NCBI GenBank assembly: GCA_023443925.1 | Contig: JAEZSL010000024.1 | Coordinates: forward strand, 1-12,725 | Source of the DNA: Bacillota bacterium | Lineage (GTDB): Bacteria > Bacillota_A > Clostridia > Lachnospirales > Lachnospiraceae | Reading direction: 5' to 3' | Length of the DNA stretch: 12,725 nt | In this document: positions 1-5,313 of the stretch, piece by piece | Layout of the letters: each line of letters begins with the position of its first letter | How positions within the stretch are numbered: position 1 is the stretch's first letter | Notes under the pieces: model-generated | Databases searched by the model: none | The model's input: the letters and a program-made list of their open reading frames with translations, nothing else | What the model was told of the DNA's origin: nothing | Program-made: the position numbers and the translations under genes

Positions 1-743
1 CATATTAAATTAAAGTAATCTTTGAATTCCGGAGCGCTTCTGGAGCGAAAAGGGGTCTTTTCTTCAACAGTCAAATTGACATCTATAACACGTTTAACGG
101 TACCAGGTCTTGGAGTCAGAACGATGATCCGGTCAGCCATGGAAACGGCTTCTGATATATCGTGGGTAATTAATATAGCGGTTTTCTTTTCTTTACGGAT
201 GATTCCCCAGATATCATCGGACACTTCGATGCGGGTTTGATAATCCAGAGCTGAAAAAGGTTCGTCAAGAAGTAAAATATCCGGTTCCAGCAATAAAGTC
301 CGGATTAAGGCTGCACGCTGCCTCATACCTCCTGAGAGTTCCGAAGGTCTGGCATTTTTAAATGTGATTAAGCCATAGGTGGTAAGCATGTCGTTAATTA
401 ATACATAACTGCTTTCCGTTAATTTATGCTGGATTTCTAAGCCCAGAGTCAGATTTCGCAAGGTAGAACGCCATTCCAACAGATGATCCTTCTGCAGCAT
501 ATAACCAATATTTTTGCCGGATGATTTTATAGCTTTATTATCTATATAGATATCGCCGGTGTCAGGGGTGATGAGCCCTGCTATCAGAGATAAAAGTGTT
601 GATTTACCACATCCACTGGGTCCGACAATTGCGAGGAATTCACCGTCATTTACTTGAAGGGACACATCTGTCAGCGCAGGTGTCTCGCCTTCCAAACTAT
701 GGTAGTTATAACTTACGTGGTCAATTCTTAATAGTTCTCCCAT
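1..743 (-). CDS. ABC transporter ATP-binding protein, nitrate/sulfonate/taurine type (partial, C-terminus beyond window)
   Basis: This is the cytoplasmic ATPase of an ABC importer of the SsuB/TauB/NrtD family, whose members energise uptake of sulfonates, nitrate, or thiamine-precursor-like compounds; the substrate cannot be told from the ATPase. I translated 247 codons from the ATG at 743, preceded by AGGAGGAAT. Visible are Walker A (GPSGCGKST, residues 41-49), a Q-loop (MLQKDHLLEW, about residue 84, the form typical of this family), the signature LSGGMRQR, Walker B (ILLLDEPFSALD) and the H-loop (LITHDISEA). After the H-loop the family's usual tail begins (LTPRPGTVKRV). The frame is open at the left edge, where the last full codon is Ile and the next begins TG. 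Permease and binding-protein genes are probably the next genes to the left (inference). A possible minus-strand TATAAT lies at 771-776, without a good -35. The family call is firm; the substrate is unknown. Confidence 0.93.
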   Translation of the reverse strand, partial: MGELLRIDHVSYNYHSLEGETPALTDVSLQVNDGEFLAIVGPSGCGKSTLLSLIAGLITPDTGDIYIDNKAIKSSGKNIGYMLQKDHLLEWRSTLRNLTLGLEIQHKLTESSYVLINDMLTTYGLITFKNARPSELSGGMRQRAALIRTLLLEPDILLLDEPFSALDYQTRIEVSDDIWGIIRKEKKTAILITHDISEAVSMADRIIVLTPRPGTVKRVIDVNLTVEEKTPFRSRSAPEFKDYFNLI

Positions 744-887
744 ATATTCCTCCTAGTTTTGTTATACTGTATTATATGAAAACAGAATTCATAGGGTTAC
801 TTGTAGAAAAATATAAATATTGTGGGAAAAAAATAAAAATATTATAAAATATAAATAAATAAGCCGTGAATAACAACAAAAAATCTG

Positions 888-916
888 TTGCATAATCGTA
901 ACAAATCGGGTAAAAT
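888..916 (+). promoter_or_regulatory. Sigma-A-type promoter of the degV gene
   Basis: TTGCAT at 888-893 and TAAAAT at 911-916 are separated by exactly 17 bases and match the housekeeping consensus at 4 of 6 and 5 of 6 positions. Transcription would start near 923, giving an untranslated leader of about 75 bases before the ATG at 1000. No better pair is visible in the 744-999 gap, which otherwise is AT-rich with no gene. Confidence 0.55.
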
Positions 917-930
917 AAGGGAGTAGTTGT

Positions 931-951
931 TTACATAATACAGAAATGTAA
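931..951 (+). promoter_or_regulatory. Inverted repeat TTACAT-N9-ATGTAA in the degV leader, possible operator
   Basis: TTACAT at 931-936 and ATGTAA at 946-951 form a perfect 6-base dyad just downstream of the expected transcription start. An outer pair, GTTGT at 926-930 and ACAAC at 959-963, could extend it as an interrupted stem. The position suits a repressor operator or a leader hairpin. I do not recognise a known regulator site; it is not the FapR box. Confidence 0.3.
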
Positions 952-999
952 GAGAATTACAACTTTTATATAAATAAAATTAAAGGAGAAAGATACATA

Positions 1000-1869
1000 A
1001 TGAGGGATTTTGTTATTACGGCAGATTCTAACTGTGATTTACTACCGGAATATATTAAAGAAAAAAAGATAGGAATTATACCCCATTATTATGATATTAA
1101 CGGCATTACTTACGGAGATGAAATAAATTTAACCCCTAAAGAATTCTATGATAAAATGAGAGAGGGCCTGATGCCTACGACAATGGCCAGTAACCCTGCT
1201 GTTATCCGCGAAACCTTTAAAAAGTACGTGGATCAGGGGCTTGATGTACTTCATATCAGCTTTTCCTCCACTCTAAGCGGAGGCCATAGCAATGTTGCAA
1301 CCGGAGCCATCGAAATTTGTGAAGAAAATCCGGGAGCAAAGATCTTTGTTCTGGATTCTCTGAATGCATCCATGGGGGAAGGTCTGGTCATTATGAAGGC
1401 GGTGCAGTTAAAGGAAGCCGGCAAAGGAATTGACGAAATAGCCGAATGGATCGAGGCGAATAAGCTGAAGTTTGGAGTACAGTTTACCGTTAATGATCTG
1501 TTTCATCTGCAAAGAGGCGGAAGAGTCTCTAAGATGACAGCCATTGTGGGCAGCATGATTAATGTTAAGCCTATATTGGTAATTAACAATGATGGTGCCC
1601 TTGTTCCGGCCGGTACGGTCAGGGGGCGCAAGAAATCCCTGTCAACCATCGTAAGTAATATGGAAGCCCAGTTAGGAAATCAAAAACAGAAAGATAATAC
1701 GATATGCGTAGTTCACGGGGATGCTTTGGAGGATGCGGAATATGTTGCAGGCCTGATCAGAGAAAGGCTCCATACGGACAATATCATAATTAATAGTATA
1801 AGTCCCAGTATCGGTGCTCATTCCGGTCCGGGTGCCATTGGTATCTGTTATTTTGGAACAGGAAGATAA
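1000..1869 (+). CDS. DegV family fatty-acid-binding protein
   Basis: DegV proteins bind one fatty acid and, as FakB subunits, present it to the kinase FakA, which makes acyl-phosphate for phospholipid synthesis. The 289-residue length is normal for the family. Visible motifs are the N-terminal DSNCDL (residues 9-14), PTTMASNPA (59-67), STLSGG (90-95), LDS (118-120), LQRGGRVS (170-177), NVKPIL (188-193) and AHSGPGAIG (273-281). T61, S93 and H274 fall where, as I recall, FakB1 contacts the fatty-acid carboxylate and phosphate, so binding should be intact. The ATG at 1000 has AAAGGAGAAAG about 8 bases upstream. The gene stands alone, with its own promoter (888-916) and terminator (1910-1966). 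No FakA-like gene is in the window, so the FakB role is inferred from the family. Several DegV paralogues per genome are common in clostridia and I cannot predict the acyl chain preference. Confidence 0.93.
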   Translation: MRDFVITADSNCDLLPEYIKEKKIGIIPHYYDINGITYGDEINLTPKEFYDKMREGLMPTTMASNPAVIRETFKKYVDQGLDVLHISFSSTLSGGHSNVATGAIEICEENPGAKIFVLDSLNASMGEGLVIMKAVQLKEAGKGIDEIAEWIEANKLKFGVQFTVNDLFHLQRGGRVSKMTAIVGSMINVKPILVINNDGALVPAGTVRGRKKSLSTIVSNMEAQLGNQKQKDNTICVVHGDALEDAEYVAGLIRERLHTDNIIINSISPSIGAHSGPGAIGICYFGTGR

Positions 1870-1909
1870 GATTATGTTATGAATCAATTCATAATTTGTA
1901 TCATAAATT

Positions 1910-1966
1910 AAGAAAGCCATATTACTGGATACTGTGTGGTAGCTGTAATAGGCTTTCTTCTTTTTT
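1910..1966 (+). terminator. Rho-independent terminator after degV
   Basis: AAGAAAGCC followed by ATATTAC (1910-1925) pairs with GTAATAGGCTTTCTT (1945-1959) to give a 15-bp stem with one bulged base. A C and six T residues (1961-1966) follow. It begins 40 bases after the degV stop. The A-rich left arm gives only a weak T run in the opposite direction, so any activity for the minus-strand operon arriving from 2080 is uncertain. Confidence 0.85.
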
Positions 1967-2079
1967 GATGCTGCTAGTTTTTTAGGTCTGTTTGTTGGAA
2001 TCATTATTAAAATACATACATTTTTATTTCTCGTAAAAAATTATATGAAATTACCTGCACCTAAATTCTAACAATTAAC

Positions 2080-2292
2080 CTAATTATATAAATCATCCAT
2101 TCGTTTTTTTATTCTATCATACCGCCTTTCGGTTTCTTCTAAATCAATAGAAATAGTACCTGCTTCAATCAAGAGACAGTCACCTTCATGGCAGCCTTTC
2201 GGAAGGCTGGTTATCTTCATTTCATGGCATGTTCCGTCATCATATTCCAATATTGCCATATTACCTTCAAAACGATCTATAATTGCTTTCAT
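2080..2292 (-). CDS. DUF3006 domain-containing protein
   Basis: This small 70-residue soluble protein begins MKAIIDRFEGNMAILEYDDG, the DUF3006 pattern: a beta-rich N-terminal half with Asp-Arg-Phe-Glu-Gly followed by a charged helix (residues about 50-70, rich in Asp, Glu, Lys and Arg). The molecular function of DUF3006 is not established. GGAGG lies 7 bases before the ATG at 2292. The gene starts 41 bases after the stop of the ComEC-like metallo-beta-lactamase-fold gene, on the same strand, and this pairing is a known recurrent neighbourhood in Firmicutes. I infer co-transcription and a joint role. The reading frame is intact even though its upstream partner carries a nonsense codon. No good terminator is visible directly after its stop. 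Confidence 0.85.
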   Translation of the reverse strand: MKAIIDRFEGNMAILEYDDGTCHEMKITSLPKGCHEGDCLLIEAGTISIDLEETERRYDRIKKRMDDLYN

Positions 2293-2333
2293 TGAAAACC
2301 TCCCTCACAACCCTGTCAGCTGACGATTATATT

Positions 2334-3383
2334 TTATTCCGGCGGGTTACAAACGGTACAGGGGGTTAATCCCAGAGCGTCTGCTTCCTTAAGGCTTATA
2401 ACTGTTTTTCCTGAGCTGACATAGGAACAGTCAGCCGTATGATATTTCCTTCCGCTTTTGGTTATGTAAACGGTAATTTCGCCGGGGCCTTCTTTTTCTA
2501 TACTTGTATTAGAAGCCCTGTAGTCATATGCAGCCGCATCAATTGTTATTTTCTTACCGTCACTGAACGCTGTTATGGTACCATTTTCATCGGTACGGTA
2601 AATTTGAGTACCGTTCTCTATAAGCATTTGCAGGGTACTGTCGGCCGGATGACCGTAGCTGTTATCTTTACCTACGCTGATAACTGCATAATCCGGATTT
2701 ACTGCTTGTAACAATTCTTTCGTGGTACTGGTATCTGAGCCGTGATGACCAGCCATATAAATATCTGATTTTAAGGATATGCCATTACCCAGAATATCTT
2801 CCAACGCTTCTTTTTCGGTATCACCTATAAACAGGAAGGCATTATTACCGTTGGTCAGCTTGATGGCTATGGAAGAATTATTATTATCCTCATACTCCCT
2901 GCCGGGAGAAAGAAGAATAAAAGAAGCTTTACCGATAAAATAAGTATCGCCTACCTTGGGACGGGTGATTCTAAGCCCTTTGTCTTTCATGGCAAGTAAA
3001 AGATTTTCAAAGGTTTTCGTCGTATGTGTTTTAGCCGGCATCAATACGTTTCCTATTTGAAAGGTATTAATAACTTCCGCTGCACCTCCGATATGGTCTG
3101 CATCAGGGTGAGTCCATATCGCATATTCCAGCTTTTTAACTCCCTTTTTTCTTAAGTGGTTTATCACGGTATCTGCTTCACCGGCTTTTCCGGCGTCAAT
3201 CAGCATATATTTTCCGTCTGATTCGATCAGGACACTGTCGCCCTGACCGACATCAATATAATCTATCTCCTAATTACTGCCGACTGCGGTATCCGGAGGG
3301 TCAGAATCCATAAAATAATAGGCTGAGATAGCAGTAATTAGGATTAGCAGTAAAATAATTATGGATTTCTTTAAATTTCTCAT
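2334..3383 (-). pseudogene. ComEC/Rec2-like metallo-beta-lactamase-fold protein, interrupted by an in-frame TAG at codon 38
   Basis: The natural start is ATG at 3383, with AAAGGA 4 bases upstream. It encodes a short basic N-terminus and one hydrophobic segment (about residues 5-24), the anchor or signal of exported ComEC-like hydrolases. At 3270-3272, codon 38, there is an in-frame TAG. The same frame continues at once as EIDYIDVGQGDS, the conserved first strand and motif of the domain, then HPDADH (residues 92-97, metal site), NNNSS (167-171), GDTE (187-190) and GHHGSD (212-217). A C-terminal module with CTVCNPP follows, common in clostridial members. ATG at 3206 is in frame but lies after DVGQGDS, so a protein from there lacks the first strand of the fold and is probably not functional. 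Family members are thought to act as extracellular nucleases or related hydrolases. A real nonsense mutation, a sequencing error or internal re-initiation are all possible. Confidence 0.85.
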
Positions 3384-3488
3384 TATGTCCTTTCCGTTAA
3401 CAGGAGAGCAGTGGGGCAGTCCTCAATTATCTTTGGAATTTGCATGTAATTATTTCAACAAAGCTTTCTAATGTAATAGCATATTGAG

Positions 3489-4199
3489 TTATACATATTT
3501 CCTAATAAATTCTCCGTATTCATTTAGCATATAATCCTTCATTCTTGTGAGAATTGTTTCGCCTTTTTCTTTTGAAGCAAAGGAAGGGTAGCCCAAGTTG
3601 CCTACATAACCGGCAGGCTGTGCTTCTATTTTATGAAATAAATATGGCTCAAAATCGGAGTATTCAATGTCACACTCCTTAATTTTCTCCATTTTAACTA
3701 ATTCGGGAAACAGGTAAAGGGCAATGGAAGTTTCCGCTTCACAGGCATGACGGATACAATCCTGTGATTCAAGGATATCGGAATAGTCGATTTCACCTTC
3801 CGGTTCAAGGCATAGAATATTGGGGCCAAGATTTGATAATGCGCGGACGTGAAAAGGATCACCGTGGCATGTTATTATAATAAAAGTCTTAAATCCCTGG
3901 GCCTGCCACCAATTGATTATGGAATATAGGGTATCATGCAGCGTTTCTTCTGTTATAGAGGTAGTACCGTTCATTAATCTGTCACAAGGAAGATTGACTC
4001 CATAATTTACGGTGGGGGCAATCAGTATACCGGTTTCCGCTGAGAGTATATCAGCCATATATTCCGCTACTTTGGTATCTGTACCTATCGGCAGATGGTT
4101 TCCATGCTGCTCACAAGTACCAACAGGTATAATTAAAGAATTGCTTTTTGCTTCCATATAATCTTTAATATCGGCATAGTTTAAATCCATAAGTTTCAT
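3489..4199 (-). CDS. Creatininase family protein (metal-dependent amidohydrolase)
   Basis: The 236-residue protein has the creatininase-family metal site. PVGTCEQHGNHLPIGTD (residues 25-41) supplies E30, H32 and D41; ITCHGDPFH (109-117) supplies H112, and HACEAETS (151-158) supplies E156. Members open cyclic or linear amides (creatinine, formamides, the mycofactocin peptide) with Zn or Mn. The usual NGHGGN stretch is replaced by TCHGDPFH, so creatinine itself is an unlikely substrate and the true one is unknown. The C-terminal GNLGYPSFASKEKG replaces the usual glycine-rich ATPEKG-type segment. The protein has no signal peptide, so it is cytoplasmic. GGAG lies 8 bases before the ATG at 4199. 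It stands alone downstream of the tRNA terminator; a minus-strand TATAAT at 4267-4272 may be its -10 but no clear -35 accompanies it. Confidence 0.88.
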   Translation of the reverse strand: MKLMDLNYADIKDYMEAKSNSLIIPVGTCEQHGNHLPIGTDTKVAEYMADILSAETGILIAPTVNYGVNLPCDRLMNGTTSITEETLHDTLYSIINWWQAQGFKTFIIITCHGDPFHVRALSNLGPNILCLEPEGEIDYSDILESQDCIRHACEAETSIALYLFPELVKMEKIKECDIEYSDFEPYLFHKIEAQPAGYVGNLGYPSFASKEKGETILTRMKDYMLNEYGEFIRKYV

Positions 4200-4325
4200 A
4201 TTGCTGTCTCCAATTTAAATAATATTTACGAAAATAATTAAGCGTCCAAAAACTTGGGTTACCAATATTATACAACTTATTGTGCCAAAACTCCAGGCTG
4301 AAATGAGTAAATAATCTTTTGACAT

Positions 4326-4349
4326 AAAAAAAATACCCGGAAAAGGGTA
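4326..4349 (-). terminator. Rho-independent terminator of the tRNA transcript
   Basis: Read on the minus strand, TACCC (4349-4345) pairs with GGGTA (4338-4334) around a TTTTCC loop and is followed by eight T residues (4333-4326). It lies 43 bases past the end of tRNA-Thr, which also isolates the creatininase gene from the tRNA promoter. Confidence 0.75.
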
Positions 4350-4391
4350 CCTGGTTTAATATTAAAATATAAGTGTTATTTATCATAGAAG

Positions 4392-4464
4392 AGCTGGAAA
4401 AGGGATTCGAACCCTCGACTTCCTCATTACGAGTGAGGTACTCTACCGACTGAGTTATTCCAGC
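4392..4464 (-). tRNA. tRNA-Thr (anticodon CGU)
   Basis: All arms fold. The acceptor GCTGGAA/TTCCAGC, D arm ACTC/GAGT, anticodon stem CCTCA/TGAGG and T arm GAGGG/CCCTT with loop TTCGAAT are all present. The anticodon loop CTCGTAA gives anticodon CGU, which reads ACG. The discriminator base is T and CCA is not encoded, so it must be added after transcription. It is the distal gene of a two-tRNA transcript. Confidence 0.96.
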
Positions 4465-4481
4465 ATTAATTCATAAAAAAA

Positions 4482-4555
4482 TCGAGGTGACGGGATTCGA
4501 ACCCACGGCCTCTGCGTCCCGAACGCAGCGCTCTACCAATCTGAGCCACACCTCG
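4482..4555 (-). tRNA. tRNA-Pro (anticodon CGG)
   Basis: The acceptor CGAGGTG pairs with CACCTCG, the anticodon stem is CTGCG/CGCAG with loop TTCGGGA (anticodon CGG, reading CCG), and the T arm is GTGGG/CCCGT-type with loop TTCGAAT. The discriminator is A and CCA is not encoded. It is the proximal gene, 17 bases from tRNA-Thr. Both tRNAs in this transcript have C at position 34 and read NCG codons. Confidence 0.96.
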
Positions 4556-4594
4556 TTTAAGTTTTATTTGTTCTTTAGTAACTCTTGCCAAGTT

Positions 4595-4623
4595 ATTATG
4601 CTACTTTTGAAGTGAAAAGTCAA
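4595..4623 (-). promoter_or_regulatory. Sigma-A-type promoter of the tRNA-Pro/tRNA-Thr transcript
   Basis: On the minus strand, TTGACT (4623-4618) and CATAAT (4600-4595) are separated by exactly 17 bases, with 5 of 6 matches at each box. The start point would be near 4588, about 33 bases before the mature tRNA-Pro, as expected for a stable RNA gene. Confidence 0.75.
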
Positions 4624-5046
4624 GAAGAAAATTTACTTTTTTAAATATTTTTTATTTTTGGAAATATTTATACAAAATAGACTATATTTTATTATGACTG
4701 AAGAATCAGCAGTTTTGACATTAAATAAGAGATCAGGGTAAAAAAGCACCAAAAAATGTTACAAAAGTATTAAATTTCTTTTGATAAATTGTTTAAAGAG
4801 CGAAATTGAATTGAATAAATATACAATAATTTGACGCATTAACGTTGTGGTGTGTAAAAAACATAGGATATATGCACTATGTAGATTATAGTACAAATAA
4901 AAGAGTTTGGTTTAGTTTGTTTAAGACGGAATTTGTACGCTGTAGAAAGACAAAAAATTAATTTTTCCATAAGATTTAGAATATTTCTGCAAGTATATAC
5001 ATAAGAAATATATAAATATATAGGAATTGGTTAAACATTGGATAAC
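4624..5046 (+). other. AT-rich intergenic stretch without a gene
   Basis: I find no reading frame with a ribosome binding site, no tRNA and no repeat family in these 423 bases. The only regular element is the dyad ACATAG (4861-4866) / CTATGT (4877-4882) with a 10-base spacer. A loose TTGACG (4831-4836) lies shortly before it without a good -10. This stretch separates the divergent tRNA and transporter transcripts. Confidence 0.6.
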
Positions 5047-5075
5047 TTGACAATTTTAGCCAAGGATACTATAAT
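5047..5075 (+). promoter_or_regulatory. Exact-consensus sigma-A promoter of the peptide transporter leader
   Basis: TTGACA at 5047-5052 and TATAAT at 5070-5075 are both perfect and are separated by exactly 17 bases. Transcription should start near 5082. No other sigma-A promoter in the window matches this well; the tRNA promoter has one mismatch in each box. The transcript therefore begins about 230 bases before the binding-protein ATG, so a long leader is made at high rate unless a repressor intervenes. No obvious operator overlaps the boxes. Confidence 0.88.
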
Positions 5076-5081
5076 ACAGTT

Positions 5082-5313
5082 ATTAATTCTGGGAAAATTA
5101 TCTAAGTGAAGAGGTATCAAAAGCCACTCACAAGGGAGAAATTTTCTTAAGAATAATATTCATTTAATTACAAGATAAAGCAACGAGGCTTGTAGGCTGT
5201 GCTGGGTGAGGGAAGAATCCGATACACATGCCGACGGTCTTTTTCATTATCTGCAGATTAAATGGTGAAATGTGTGCCCGTGGTGCACAAAAAAATAAAA
5301 ATGGAGGTTATTT
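5082..5313 (+). ncRNA. Long structured 5' leader or independent small RNA upstream of the binding-protein gene; class not recognised
   Basis: I see no ribosome binding site plus reading frame here, but several helices. GTATC (5114-5118) pairs with GATAC (5221-5225), and nested inside it CTCAC (5127-5131) pairs with GTGAG (5206-5210). Inside these, TTACAAG (5168-5174) pairs with CTTGTAG (5189-5195, one G-U), and TTCTTAAGAA (5144-5153) is self-complementary. Alternative helices are GGCTGTG (5195-5201) with CACATGCC (5225-5232, one bulge), ACACAT (5224-5229) with ATGTGT (5270-5275), and TGTGC (5273-5277) with GCACA (5285-5289). These three compete in a chain. A bulged hairpin AAGA-CCG/CGG-TCTT (5213-5241) precedes a short T run at 5242-5244 and could be a weak terminator. 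I compared it by eye with cobalamin, c-di-GMP, c-di-AMP, lysine, FMN, SAM, THF and T-box classes and found no convincing match. It may be a member of an Rfam family I cannot recall. Confidence 0.5.

Noticed and set aside
771..799. Promoter for the left-edge ATPase gene on the minus strand (TATAAT 776-771)
   Set aside because: The only candidate -35 at 16-17 bases does not resemble TTGACA, so I do not list it as a feature.
1672..2004. Minus-strand open frame of 110 codons at the end of degV
   Set aside because: It reads antisense through degV and its terminator; no family resemblance.
2334..3206. Shorter version of the ComEC-like protein starting at 3206
   Set aside because: It lacks the conserved first strand (DVGQGDS) that is encoded in the same frame just upstream, and the preceding frame extends to a well-placed start at 3383; it is a product of the internal TAG.
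4165..4386. Open frame of 73 codons on the minus strand upstream of the creatininase gene
   Set aside because: It overlaps the creatininase start in another frame and runs through the tRNA terminator hairpin; it has no ribosome binding site and no recognisable composition.
5121..5140. Cobalamin-riboswitch-like GCCACT followed by GGGAG in the oppA leader
   Set aside because: The order and spacing of the other conserved cobalamin elements are missing and the downstream gene is not a cobalamin gene.
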